NCBI RefSeq assembly: GCF_002220865.2
Contig: NZ_NHRJ02000006.1
Coordinates: 124,001-188,000, forward strand
From: Paenibacillus xerothermodurans
GTDB lineage: Bacteria > Bacillota > Bacilli > Paenibacillales > NBRC-103111
Reading direction: 5' to 3'
Length of the DNA: 64,000 nt
The translations under genes and the position numbers were made by a program. Under the pieces are notes generated by a model. It saw only the letters and a program-made list of their open reading frames with translations. It made no database searches and was not told where the DNA came from. Within the stretch, counting starts at the first letter, position 1. Each line of letters begins with the position of its first letter. Below, piece by piece: positions 26,254-35,346 of the stretch.

Positions 26254-27516
26254 TTAATACGCCTTGACAGAAAAATCCATAGGGGACGGCTCGGAGACAA
26301 TCTCGATGCTGCTGTTGTTCCTGGCTTCCTCCAGCAAGCTTTCGGAAATCCAGATTTCCTTTAACTCCAATGTGTTGTGTATGCGAATGAGCCGCACCTG
26401 GGACATATCGAATGCATTGCAAGTCTTGATCGCCGCTTTGACCCCAAGCTCCTCATTGGCGAGAAACATCGGCACTTTCACAGTGCCGGTCACTGTGCTG
26501 GTCAGAGCGTTGGCGTACCCTTTTTCCCAATCGATATCATCGAACACTCTGCGTGTGGTGACGTCGGCCATGCCGATACCGTTGGCGTTACCGTGCGTCC
26601 GCTCCGTCAGGCCGAGCACCACAATCCGCGCCACCTCCGGCCCGCCGTCCGCGTAAGGCGTGGCATACCGGCCGGTAATATTCGGATCCATACCGTCGCC
26701 GGATATGTCTTTGCCAATTTCATCTACCACCAGCACATCTATGTTGTCAAACATGAGCTTGGGCATGCGCGCTTTAGCCTCAAGCAGCAGCCCCGGCTCA
26801 ACCGTTTCCAGCTGCTCTGCCGGCACGGCCACGATTTTTGCAGGCCGGTCGTATGCGTTTTCAATGCTGCCGAGCCCAAAAATAATCGGGGCCTTAGAGA
26901 GCACAACCTTCGCCATCTCAGGCACATGCTGCGCCATATACTTGAAGCTGTACGCATGCGCCGCTTCCGCGCCTTTTTGTTTGCCGAGCCCGATCGTAAT
27001 CATCTTCATCAAGCCGCTTTCCACAGCTCCCCGGAACGCCGTATGCGGCTTGATCCGGTTGATGACGATGATTTTATCCGCTTCATACGCGTTTTTGTCG
27101 ATGTAAATGGGCAGCCCGTTATCCAGCGTGCCTACTTCCACCACGTCCATGCTCGAGATCACCGGAGCGCCCACTGCTCCTTCAGTGACCCCCAGCTGCT
27201 CAAGCACCTCTGTCTGACCTTCCGCGGTCGCCCCGCCGTGACTGCCCATCGCGGGCACGATAAATGGCTCTCCCCCTGTTGATTTGACCGCCTTAACCAC
27301 TTCTCTTGTCAGTATTGGAAGATCAGCGACGCCGCGGCTGCCGACCGCAATCGCCACACGGTCGCCTGCCGCGATACGGGACAACACGCCTGCCGAACCG
27401 ATTGCTTCATGCACTGCTAACGCCACATCTTCGATCTCCGGCGCATCGAAATTTTGCTTGATCTTCACCATACGCGGCAGCGGCACATCCTGAAGCAATG
27501 CTTCAATGATTTTCAT
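26254..27516 (-). CDS. LarA-like protein (lactate racemase family, DUF2088)
   Basis: 420 residues. VGSRGVADLPILTREVV, VPAMGSHGGATAEGQ, INRIKPHTAFRGAVESGLMKM and ERTHGNANGIGMADVT are conserved in the DUF2088/LarA family. Lactobacillus LarA uses a nickel-pincer nucleotide bound to Lys184 with His residues around it; the family also contains racemases and epimerases of other 2-hydroxy acids. Here His in GSHGG, KPHT and THGNA are retained, while a lysine matching Lys184 cannot be assigned without alignment. ATG 27516 follows a GGGGAAA-type site. No larB/C/E nickel-cofactor genes are in this window. Confidence 0.8.
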   Translation of the reverse strand: MKIIEALLQDVPLPRMVKIKQNFDAPEIEDVALAVHEAIGSAGVLSRIAAGDRVAIAVGSRGVADLPILTREVVKAVKSTGGEPFIVPAMGSHGGATAEGQTEVLEQLGVTEGAVGAPVISSMDVVEVGTLDNGLPIYIDKNAYEADKIIVINRIKPHTAFRGAVESGLMKMITIGLGKQKGAEAAHAYSFKYMAQHVPEMAKVVLSKAPIIFGLGSIENAYDRPAKIVAVPAEQLETVEPGLLLEAKARMPKLMFDNIDVLVVDEIGKDISGDGMDPNITGRYATPYADGGPEVARIVVLGLTERTHGNANGIGMADVTTRRVFDDIDWEKGYANALTSTVTGTVKVPMFLANEELGVKAAIKTCNAFDMSQVRLIRIHNTLELKEIWISESLLEEARNNSSIEIVSEPSPMDFSVKAY

Positions 27517-27553
27517 GGTTTATTTCCCCTCGCCAGAATTGAGCTAATGCCCG

Positions 27554-28615
27554 TTATTTTGCGCGCACCTTGTCGACCTCTGCGAACATCTCTTTCACCA
27601 AATCTTCTCCAAGCTCTTTCGAGAACTTATCTACGACCGGCTTAACTGCGGCCTCCATCTTCGCCCTGTCTTCCGGTGTAACCTCGTTGACCTCCATGCC
27701 TTTGGACTTCAAGTTTTCCAGTGACTTTTTGTTCTGCTCCCTGTTCTTCTCACGCTGGAATTTGCCGGCTTCAACAGCCGCCTCTTTGAGTATTTTCTGT
27801 TCGTCCGGAGTCAGTTGATCCCAGAATTTCTTGCTAACGAGAAACACAAACGGCGTATACACGTGATTGGTCATGCTCAAGTATTGTTGCACTTCATTGA
27901 ACTTATTGGATTCGATCGTGGCCAATGGATTTTCTTGTCCATCCACTGTTTTACTCTCAAGTGCAGTGAATATCTCAGAGAACGGCATCGGCGACGGGTT
28001 GGCGCCAAGTGCGCTGAATGCGTCAAGTTGCACCTTGCTTTGCAGCGTGCGGATCTTCAAACCTTTGAAGTCGTCCACGGTGGCGACCGGCCTCTTGCTG
28101 TTGGTCAGATTGCGGAAGCCGTTCTCCCAGTAGCCGAGTCCAATCAGACCTTGCGCAGGCAGTTTATCTATTAGCTTTTGGCCCAACGGGCCGTCCAGTA
28201 CCGCATCCGCTTCTTGTTCATTGTCAAAAACAAATGGGAAGTCGAACATGCCAAACTCTTTCACCATGCCTGTCAGCGGAGAGGTAGATGGGATCGTGAT
28301 CTCCTGCGTGCCGGCCTTCAGTGCGTCCGTCATCTTCAGGTCATCGCCCAGCTGCGCGGCGAAAAACGTCTGTACCTTCAGCTTGCCGCCGCTTTTCTCA
28401 CCCACGATTTCAGCAAATTTTTTGAGGCCCTGCCCTTGCGGGTGGTCCTCGTTCAGCCCTATTCCCGCTTTGATGGTGCGCGCTTTGGCGGCAGCCGCAC
28501 CACCGCCGGCGCTGCCTTGCGGTGCATCGGTCTTGGCAGCTCCACCGCATGCGCTTACAAGAAGCAGGCTCGGCAGGGTGAGGCCGATGGCCAACGTTTT
28601 AATCCATTTTTTCAT
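27554..28615 (-). CDS. dctP: TRAP transporter substrate-binding lipoprotein DctP, copy 2
   Basis: About 353 residues. The lipoprotein signal reads MKKWIKTLAIGLTLPSLLLV followed by SAC|GG. The mature DctP fold shows GIGLNEDHPQGQGLKKFAE, FPFVFDNEQEADAVL, GLIGLGYWENGFRNLTNSKRP and the carboxylate-binding Arg region LKIRTLQSK. ATG 28615 follows GGGGGAA. The gene is separated from the other TRAP genes by the 2-hydroxyacid dehydrogenase and differs from the first DctP, so the permease may be served by two binding proteins with different ligands. Confidence 0.88.
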   Translation of the reverse strand: MKKWIKTLAIGLTLPSLLLVSACGGAAKTDAPQGSAGGGAAAAKARTIKAGIGLNEDHPQGQGLKKFAEIVGEKSGGKLKVQTFFAAQLGDDLKMTDALKAGTQEITIPSTSPLTGMVKEFGMFDFPFVFDNEQEADAVLDGPLGQKLIDKLPAQGLIGLGYWENGFRNLTNSKRPVATVDDFKGLKIRTLQSKVQLDAFSALGANPSPMPFSEIFTALESKTVDGQENPLATIESNKFNEVQQYLSMTNHVYTPFVFLVSKKFWDQLTPDEQKILKEAAVEAGKFQREKNREQNKKSLENLKSKGMEVNEVTPEDRAKMEAAVKPVVDKFSKELGEDLVKEMFAEVDKVRAK

Positions 28616-28655
28616 ATGTATTCCCCCAGTTGTGTTTTTATAATTTCTCACTCTG

Positions 28656-29681
28656 TTAAAAATTTTGATAGCGCTGCTCAGGCTGGCAAGCTTTCAATTC
28701 CACCTGCTCTTTTACCCTTTGATTGACCAGATACTTCGGATATTCGCCGAACACCAGCACATCGATGATGCCCGCTGCCGCTTTGGAACGCATCTCCTCC
28801 GCAGCTTCTTCCGAATACCACGCCACGTGAGGTGTGAGAATAACATTATCCATCGACAGCAGCGGATGATCCTTCACCATCGGCTCCTCCTCCAGCACGT
28901 CCAGCGCCGCCCCGCCAATCAACCCTGATTGCAGCGCTTTTACGAGTGCGCTTTCATTAATCACAGGTCCTCTGGAAGTATTAATAATAATCGCGTCTTT
29001 TTTCATCAGGGAAAATTGATTCTCACCGATCATTCCGCGCGTCGCCTCCATCAACGGGGCATGCACAGATATGTAATCTGACTGACTGCATAACTCATCC
29101 AGTTCAACCAGCTGCACCCCTTTTTGCTCAGCGACTTCTTTAGGAAAAAACGGATCATAAGCAAGCACCTGGAGTCCAAGCGGCTTCACTTTTTCAGCGA
29201 GCGCCTGCGGTATTTTCCCGAACCCGACCAAGCCGATGGTCCGGCCGCGCAAACGGTAAATGGGCTGTGTCACTTTGAAATCCCAGTTACCATTTTTTAC
29301 GTGTCTGTTTGCCAAAGTCACTTTTCTCGTCCAGCTAAGCAGCAGCGCCAGCGCATGGTCAGCTACCTCATCCATACAGTAATCCGGCACGTTCGCAACA
29401 CAAATGCCCTTCTCCGTAGCGGCATCCAAATCGATCGTGTTTACGCCTACGCCGTAGCGCGTGATGACCTTACAGTTCCGCAGCGCCTCGATGACCTTGC
29501 GGCTGATAGGTGCGTATTGGTTGATCAGGGCATCCGCGTCGCGGCATACTTCAATCACATCATCCTCGGTTCGACATTGAGCCGGCACTAGTTCCACACC
29601 CTCATGTGCAAGCAGCACTTTTTCCTCAAACCGTAAATCCGCGTACTCCCAATCCGTTACGACAACCTTCCATTTTTTCAT
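28656..29681 (-). CDS. D-isomer-specific 2-hydroxyacid dehydrogenase (CtBP-like)
   Basis: About 341 residues. NAD-binding motif GLVGFGKIPQALA (the GxGxxx pattern has Pro in place of the last Gly), INTSRGPVINESAL, and a catalytic triad set around RYGVGVNTIDLDAATEKG, DVLEEEP and HVAWYSEEA. This pattern resembles the C-terminal-binding-protein-like group of D-hydroxyacid dehydrogenases. ATG 29681 is preceded by AGGAGGGG. It could interconvert a 2-keto acid and a D-2-hydroxy acid, which fits next to a LarA-like gene. Confidence 0.87.
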   Translation of the reverse strand: MKKWKVVVTDWEYADLRFEEKVLLAHEGVELVPAQCRTEDDVIEVCRDADALINQYAPISRKVIEALRNCKVITRYGVGVNTIDLDAATEKGICVANVPDYCMDEVADHALALLLSWTRKVTLANRHVKNGNWDFKVTQPIYRLRGRTIGLVGFGKIPQALAEKVKPLGLQVLAYDPFFPKEVAEQKGVQLVELDELCSQSDYISVHAPLMEATRGMIGENQFSLMKKDAIIINTSRGPVINESALVKALQSGLIGGAALDVLEEEPMVKDHPLLSMDNVILTPHVAWYSEEAAEEMRSKAAAGIIDVLVFGEYPKYLVNQRVKEQVELKACQPEQRYQNF

Positions 29682-29821
29682 GCAAATTCCCCTCCTGTGT
29701 AGTGAGACCAGTGAAAGTGTACTAAAAGGCAGTGCATATGGGACGATTAAGCCCGTGCCAATATGGCAAGAATCAAGCCAACCCGTCAGCAAAAGCTGAT
29801 CTCCTGTACCACCGTTCGTTG

Positions 29822-31099
29822 TTATGAAAACCAATCAAGCGGAATCAGGACCAGTTCAGGAAACACCGTAAGTAAAAGAAGAATAATAATTTCCACCAGC
29901 AGGAACGGCCACACCCCCCGCATAATGTCCTCCATGCTGATTCGGCCCACTCCCGCGGCCACGTTGAGCACGGTGCCCACCGGTGGCGTGAGCAGTCCAA
30001 TACAGTTGTTCAGTATGAATAGCAGGCCGAACAGCACCGGATCGATACCGGCTGCTTCGACGATGGGCATGAGCACCGGCGTGAGGATCAAAATCGTTGG
30101 AGTCAAATCCATGGCGGTGCCGACCAGGAACACGATGAGGTTAATCATCATGAGCAGAAGCAGTTTGTTGTCTAGCACAGGTTCGAGCATGGCCGTCAAT
30201 TCCGCCGGAATGTTCGCCACCGTGATGAGCCAAGAGGAAACCATTGCCGCCGCGGCTAAAAACATGACCACAGCCGACATTCTTCCCGCGGACACCAGCA
30301 CCTGGTACAAGTCCTTCATTGTGAGCTCACGGTAAACGACCAGGCCGACAAACAATGCGTAGAAAGCTGCAACGACAGCCGCTTCAGTCGGTGTGAATGC
30401 ACCGAATTTAAGACCCAGGATAATAATTGCCGGCAGGACCAGCGCCCAAGAGGCTTTCACCGTTGCCGTCAAGATCTCTTTAACGGATTTACGCGGCATT
30501 GCTTTGTAATTCGACTTGCGGATAAGGATAGCCCACGCGATAGCTAATCCGGCTGCAAGCAGCACGCCCGGCACAATCCCCGCCAAGAACAGCTTGGTGA
30601 TGGACACCCCGCTCGTTACGCCAAAGATGATCATTGGGATACTCGGCGGAATGACCGGCGCAATGATCCCGCCTGCGGCGATCAGGCCCGCCGAACGGTT
30701 TTTGTCATAGCCGGCACCGGCCATCATCGGAATCAGGATCGCTCCCAGGGCGGCCGTATCCGCTACAGCGGAACCGGACAAGCCCGCGAAGATAACGCTT
30801 CCGATAATCGCCACATAACCCAGCCCGCCTTTAATATGCCCCACCAATGCCATAGCAAAGCCGATGATACGGGAGGAGATACCACCCTTATTCATCAATT
30901 CGCCTGCCAGAATGAAGAACGGAATGGCGAGCAGCGGAAAGTTGTCGGCACCGCTGATCAAATTCTGGGCCATAATCTGGCTGTCAAACATATCCGTCAC
31001 GAACATCAGCGCCAGCCCGCTCACCAGCAGCGCGAACGCGATCGGCATGCCGAGCGCCATCGCGCCAAGCAGAGAGCCTAGAAATACGGCTACTGTCAT
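29822..31099 (-). CDS. dctM: TRAP transporter large permease DctM
   Basis: 425 residues, about 12 hydrophobic helices. AVFLGSLLGAMALGMPIAFAL, then IPFFILAGELMNKGGIS, SGSAVADTAALG, IPPSIPMIIFG and LTPPVGTVLNVAAGV are hallmark DctM segments (sodium-dependent carboxylate symport). The ATG 31099 overlaps the DctQ stop as ATGA, a coupled pair. No DNA motifs of note. Confidence 0.93.
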   Translation of the reverse strand: MTVAVFLGSLLGAMALGMPIAFALLVSGLALMFVTDMFDSQIMAQNLISGADNFPLLAIPFFILAGELMNKGGISSRIIGFAMALVGHIKGGLGYVAIIGSVIFAGLSGSAVADTAALGAILIPMMAGAGYDKNRSAGLIAAGGIIAPVIPPSIPMIIFGVTSGVSITKLFLAGIVPGVLLAAGLAIAWAILIRKSNYKAMPRKSVKEILTATVKASWALVLPAIIILGLKFGAFTPTEAAVVAAFYALFVGLVVYRELTMKDLYQVLVSAGRMSAVVMFLAAAAMVSSWLITVANIPAELTAMLEPVLDNKLLLLMMINLIVFLVGTAMDLTPTILILTPVLMPIVEAAGIDPVLFGLLFILNNCIGLLTPPVGTVLNVAAGVGRISMEDIMRGVWPFLLVEIIILLLLTVFPELVLIPLDWFS

Positions 31100-31653
31100 C
31101 GAGGCACCCCCTGATCCACGCCAGTCCCTGCGTTCGCATTGCTCATCATTTCCTCGGACTCCTGTGTACGGGTTAACTCGTCAATATTAGCTTTGCGAAA
31201 CAGCAGACGGTACAGATTCAAGAGAATGATTACCGCCATACCTATACCCATAATCACGCCGGGAAAGTACATCGTAGTCAGCGGCAGCCCGGTGGCCGGC
31301 GCCGTACTCTCCCCGTTCAGGACCGTCATTTTCCAGCTGCCTTCGACGACCAGATACAGCACAGCGAGAACAAGCAAATTGCTGATAATATATATGACTG
31401 TTTTCAGCGGTTTCGACAGTCTTTTGACGAGCATATCAACGCCCAGATGTTCATTTTGCTTCAGCGCTATCACTGAGCCAAAAAGCACGAGCCAGATGAA
31501 TAAAAATCTTGCCATCTCCTCGGACCAGGTGATCCCTGAATTAAACAAGTAACGCAGCACGACATTGCCGAAAACAAGAATAGCCATGAGTCCTAATGCC
31601 GATGCGATAAAAACGTTGAACAGATTCTCAACCAGTTTTCCCGTATTTTTCAA
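31096..31653 (-). CDS. dctQ: TRAP transporter small permease DctQ
   Basis: About 185 residues with four hydrophobic helices and the motif RYLFNSGITWSEEMARFLFIW, typical of DctQ. TTG 31653 is chosen because GGAGGGAG lies six bases upstream; the longer reading would start within this site. It links DctM to the binding protein; gene order P-Q-M is the family standard. Confidence 0.9.
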   Translation of the reverse strand: MKNTGKLVENLFNVFIASALGLMAILVFGNVVLRYLFNSGITWSEEMARFLFIWLVLFGSVIALKQNEHLGVDMLVKRLSKPLKTVIYIISNLLVLAVLYLVVEGSWKMTVLNGESTAPATGLPLTTMYFPGVIMGIGMAVIILLNLYRLLFRKANIDELTRTQESEEMMSNANAGTGVDQGVPR

Positions 31654-31736
31654 AACAGTCTCCCTCCTCACGCTATGCACGGCACGCCCGCGGCAGCCTC
31701 CGTTGCGCGCGCCGATGCGTATGCTCTTGTTGGCAC

Positions 31737-32789
31737 TTAACCCGCTTCCTTGTTAATCTTCTCAACCATCTCTTTCGCCCAAGGATACTTGCTGTAGAAC
31801 TCCTCGTACAATGGCGCCGCGGCATCCTGCATCGCCTTCTTGAAGTTGTCGTCAGGCGTAATGAACTGCAAGCCTTTTTCCTGCAAAAACTTCTTATCGG
31901 CTTCAACGCTCTCTTCAAGCAGCTTCCATTCGTGGGCGGCCGATTCCTTCGCGGCATCCTGCAATACTTTCTGCTGGTCAGGTGTCAGCTTATCCCAAAA
32001 CTTCTTGTTGATGATATACATGTTTGGACTGAACATATGATTGGATTCCAGAACATACTTCTGCACCTCATACCAGCCTGACGCCCGGACGGTGGCGATC
32101 GGGTTGTCCTGACCGTCGACGACCTTCTGCTCAAGCGCGGTGAACACCTCGGAGATAGGCAGCGGCGACACGGTCATACCCAACGCTTTGCCTAATGCGA
32201 TGTAGTTCGGAATGTTAGGGAATCTCACGCGGAACCCTTTGAAATCCTCCATGCTGTTGAGGGGCTTACTGCTGGAAAACATCCTGAAACCGTTCGCACT
32301 CCATGCCAGTACTTTGACGCCGTGCTTAGTTTCCATATCCGCCGACATCTCCGCGCCGATCGGGCCTTCGAACACCTTCTTCGCATGCTTGAAATCCTTG
32401 AATAAGAAAGGCCATTCGCCCACCTGGATCTTTTCTATGTCGGCCTGCATAATCAAGCCGGGAATGCCCATCTCGATCGTGCCGTTACGGACCCCATCAT
32501 AAAACTCTTTCTCAGCGCCGAGCTTATTGTTTTCATAGATTTCAACTTTAAGAGTGCCATTCGAGTTTTTTTCTACGAGAGGTTTAAACTTTTCACGCAG
32601 GGCCACGTTCTGCGGATGATTCTCGGCGAAATAATTTGCTACTTTGATCTTGTGGGTCTTGGCCTCCTGTCCCCCGGCGCCGGCTCCCGCGGTATCTGTG
32701 GAAGCTGGTTGGCCGCCGCATCCTGCCAGCAAAACAGAAGCTGTCAGTAAAAGAATCGCAGTAAATTGAATTCCTTTTTTTCTTCTCAT
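31737..32789 (-). CDS. dctP: TRAP transporter substrate-binding lipoprotein DctP, copy 1
   Basis: 350 residues. The signal is FTAILLLTASVLLAGC|GG, a lipobox. Mature DctP motifs are KVANYFAENHPQNVAL, EWPFLFKDFKHAKKVFEG, VLAWSANGFRMFSSSKPLN and GFRVRFPNIPNYIALGKALG; the Arg in the last segment should bind the ligand carboxylate. ATG 32789 has AGGAGAGG upstream. It is the first gene of the catabolic locus, and a catabolite-responsive element lies 80-95 bases upstream. Confidence 0.92.
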   Translation of the reverse strand: MRRKKGIQFTAILLLTASVLLAGCGGQPASTDTAGAGAGGQEAKTHKIKVANYFAENHPQNVALREKFKPLVEKNSNGTLKVEIYENNKLGAEKEFYDGVRNGTIEMGIPGLIMQADIEKIQVGEWPFLFKDFKHAKKVFEGPIGAEMSADMETKHGVKVLAWSANGFRMFSSSKPLNSMEDFKGFRVRFPNIPNYIALGKALGMTVSPLPISEVFTALEQKVVDGQDNPIATVRASGWYEVQKYVLESNHMFSPNMYIINKKFWDKLTPDQQKVLQDAAKESAAHEWKLLEESVEADKKFLQEKGLQFITPDDNFKKAMQDAAAPLYEEFYSKYPWAKEMVEKINKEAG

Positions 32790-32869
32790 GGAATGACCCT
32801 CTCCTGAATAAAGATTTTGGATAATATCTTATTTCTAGCAGCCACGATTGGGTCACTAGTAAATAATTG

Positions 32870-32883
32870 TGAAAACGATTACA
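32870..32883 (-). promoter_or_regulatory. catabolite responsive element (cre) for the TRAP/catabolic operon
   Basis: On the minus strand TGTAATCGTTTTCA fits every position of the CcpA consensus TGNAANCGNWNNCW. It lies about 80 bases upstream of dctP, where CcpA would repress in the presence of preferred sugars. The surrounding TTGTG...CACAA extends the symmetry. Confidence 0.7.
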
Positions 32884-33179
32884 CAAAGCGTTGAAAAAGG
32901 AGTTTTTCTGCGAGAGTTCATTCAATGGCACCAGTTGTGTTTCATAATATAAAACTACGTTTTGAACAAGCCGGAAAAAAAATGAACTCTTGCGTCCGCG
33001 TCAATTGAACATTTGGTGGCCGATTCCGCCTCACAGTGGAAGCAGCCTGTGTTCGTTTGGCATTATAGTCCACGGTTTTACAAAAATCGCAGATGAATGA
33101 AAGCGTTTCATTTTCCAATTATATGCCGACTTCTAGCAGCTGTCAATCGTCTATGTAATCTTTTGCGTAACAGTGGAAA
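32884..33179. other. intergenic region between the catabolic operon and spo0M
   Basis: About 300 bases with the promoter area of the catabolic operon. No coding frame of note. A specific -35/-10 pair could not be chosen. Confidence 0.4.
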
Positions 33180-33201
33180 GCCCCTGCCGTATGACAGGGG
33201 C
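33180..33201 (-). terminator. hairpin terminator downstream of spo0M
   Basis: GCCCCTG (33180-33186) and CAGGGGC (33195-33201) form a perfect 7-bp stem. The minus-strand RNA continues TTTCCACTGTT, a weak U-tract, so termination may be partial. Confidence 0.55.
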
Positions 33202-33211
33202 CGGTTAACGG

Positions 33212-33976
33212 TTACATGTATCTCCGAATCAGCTGTGATATGTGCTCTGCGAGCGCCTCATTGCCGCGGCTCACATCTTCCTCCCGGATCGTGAACCTGA
33301 TGCGTGTTTCATCCAAGTCGAGCAGCTTCATGATACCACTGGATTTGCGGTCGATTTCCATGAACACTTCGACATGGTCTTCGTGCGGGAAAAAGGCAAC
33401 CTCCAATTCATCCAAGCCTCGAAACTCCCGGCCCGGCTTAAATTCAAACTCCTGCACAAACGGGAAACCCATCCGTGAGCGGGGTGCATATTCGCACTCG
33501 ACCTGCCGAAGCCTGAATCCCAACAGTGCCATGGCATCCAGAATATTGGCTACGATCGGGTGAGGGAGAACCTTGATATAATCGTGATCCGCCGCGTCCA
33601 GTGCGCTGGCGATGTCTAGCCCGGTCTTGACCCATACTTGAGTGCCGCCCGCGCTGATGGGGGTCGTATAAGGAATCATGAACGAAAACGGAATCTCTCT
33701 AGTGGTGTTGGCCTGTATTGTGAAGGCCTCGTTCAGTGCGAATCTGCTGATCGTCCCGTTTTCCCGGATCTTCTTATCGTCCACCTCTCGGATATAAGAA
33801 GTCGTCAGGTAAAGATAAACGGCATTTATCTCTTGCGGCACATCACCGCCTGTCACCACTACCCTGCCGCAGACTTCGCCGCCCGCTCGAACTTCGCCGG
33901 ATGTGTTGTCAAGAATCGTATTGACTGTGGCCGCGCCGACGCCGATCGAAGCCAGCACATTTTTAAAGAAAGACAT
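33212..33976 (-). CDS. spo0M: sporulation-control protein Spo0M
   Basis: About 254 residues starting MSFFKNVLASIGVGAATVN, the typical Spo0M opening with an arrestin-like fold. ELEVAFFPHEDHVEVFMEID and IRFTIREED continue the family pattern. ATG 33976 is preceded by GGGGAG; the longer frame has no site. In B. subtilis Spo0M (SpoGel-type) modulates sporulation initiation downstream of Spo0 phosphorelay signals and affects cell morphology. It follows the AI-2E gene by 92 bases, so it may be separately transcribed. Confidence 0.92.
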   Translation of the reverse strand: MSFFKNVLASIGVGAATVNTILDNTSGEVRAGGEVCGRVVVTGGDVPQEINAVYLYLTTSYIREVDDKKIRENGTISRFALNEAFTIQANTTREIPFSFMIPYTTPISAGGTQVWVKTGLDIASALDAADHDYIKVLPHPIVANILDAMALLGFRLRQVECEYAPRSRMGFPFVQEFEFKPGREFRGLDELEVAFFPHEDHVEVFMEIDRKSSGIMKLLDLDETRIRFTIREEDVSRGNEALAEHISQLIRRYM

Positions 33977-34068
33977 ATAAATCCACTCCCCATCATCTTT
34001 AATCATCTACATTTTACCATAAGCCGCAGTAATTGGATAATGATGGCGAATGATACTGCCCAATGATG

Positions 34069-35220
34069 CTATGTCTTGGTTTGGTCGTGAGGATCGTACA
34101 AGCCGGACCGCACCTTAAACCAATCGAAAATGTGAGTAACGATCACCTTACCTACAGCGTAGGCGGGAACTGCCAGTATCACTCCCCCGATTCCGAAGAG
34201 ATTCCCGGCCGTTAAGATGACGAAAATAATCGTGATAGGGTGTATGTGCAGCGATTTGCCCATGATTTGCGGGGAGATAAATTTCCCCTCTATGAGCTGC
34301 ACCACCGTCCAAACCACTATAACATTCAGAAGCATGGCCGGAGACGTGACTATGGCCACGATCAATGCGGGCGTGATGGCGATCACGGGGCCCAAGAAAG
34401 GGACGACGCTGGTGAAAGCCGCTATAATGGCCAGAACCAACGCATATTCCAAGCCGATGATCCGGTAGCCGATATAAAGCAAGATACCAATGCAGAAGCT
34501 CACGATGATTTGTCCACGGATGTAGTAACTGATCTGCCGATTCATCTCGACCATAACGGCGTGCGACTGCTCGCGCAGCCCAGTGGGAATAAATCCGAGA
34601 ATATACGGCGGCAGCTTGTCCCCGTCTTTCAACAAATAGAATAAAATGAATGGCACCGTGACCATTGCCAGTATGGCATTCCTGATGGCCGCTAGAAGAC
34701 CGCTGATGTTCGCCCCCGCACGATTGATGATAGCAGAAATTCTCTCAGTTATGGCATTTGTCCATTCATCCGCGTCAGCGCCGGCCAGATGTTGAATTTC
34801 GGTAAACAGACGGCTGCCGGTCAATTCCTCGAAACGCTCTCTCGCTTGCTCGCTGTAACGCGGGAAGTTGTGCGCTAAGCTCATAATTTGTTCCCTGATC
34901 AGCGGTATTATTATGGAGATGACCGCTGCCAAAATGCCGAGGATCAGAAGGTAAAGCAGCAGAATAGAATAGACCCGTTTGACACCCCTCCGTTGAAACC
35001 AATCCACAATCGGATCGAGCAGATAAAACACGACTCCGGTGAGAAGCACCGGTAAAAATACGGTCTGCAGCAGTATGACCAGCGGGGTGAACACGAACGG
35101 TATCTCGTTGAACACCAGAATGTTTAAACCGATCAACAGCAAAATCAGCAGTAGTACGACGAATTTATTGTTCAAAAACAAACGTCTGAATCTTTCAGCT
35201 CTGTTGATTGACGACTCCAT
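34069..35220 (-). CDS. AI-2E family transporter (YdbI/YtvI-type permease)
   Basis: About 383 residues, eight predicted helices. FLPVLLTGVVFYLLDPIVDWFQRRGV and the family block IEGKFISPQIMGKSLHIHP are typical; VPFLGPVIAITPALIVAIV is in the core. Some members export AI-2, others are Na+/Li+ antiporters, so the function is not fixed. ATG 35220 was chosen for its GGGG upstream; a longer frame begins without a site. Confidence 0.88.
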   Translation of the reverse strand: MESSINRAERFRRLFLNNKFVVLLLILLLIGLNILVFNEIPFVFTPLVILLQTVFLPVLLTGVVFYLLDPIVDWFQRRGVKRVYSILLLYLLILGILAAVISIIIPLIREQIMSLAHNFPRYSEQARERFEELTGSRLFTEIQHLAGADADEWTNAITERISAIINRAGANISGLLAAIRNAILAMVTVPFILFYLLKDGDKLPPYILGFIPTGLREQSHAVMVEMNRQISYYIRGQIIVSFCIGILLYIGYRIIGLEYALVLAIIAAFTSVVPFLGPVIAITPALIVAIVTSPAMLLNVIVVWTVVQLIEGKFISPQIMGKSLHIHPITIIFVILTAGNLFGIGGVILAVPAYAVGKVIVTHIFDWFKVRSGLYDPHDQTKT

Positions 35221-35346
35221 GGCTGGATCCCCCGATAGATGTGATGTGTACCACGTAAATACGTATTTATTCTTCCCATTTGTTGTTATCTGAACCATCG
35301 AGCGTTTGGTGTGGGTTGGAGCCGGCGTGTATGCCCCGAGGGGCTG

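Noticed and set aside
25469-27282. Plus-strand frames of 246 and 301 codons opposite the dehydratase and LarA-like genes
   Set aside because: Arg/His-rich composition typical of antisense frames in GC-rich genes; no motifs.
26254-27516. Assignment as a true lactate racemase
   Set aside because: No larB, larC or larE in the window, and the cofactor-binding Lys could not be placed; kept as LarA-like.
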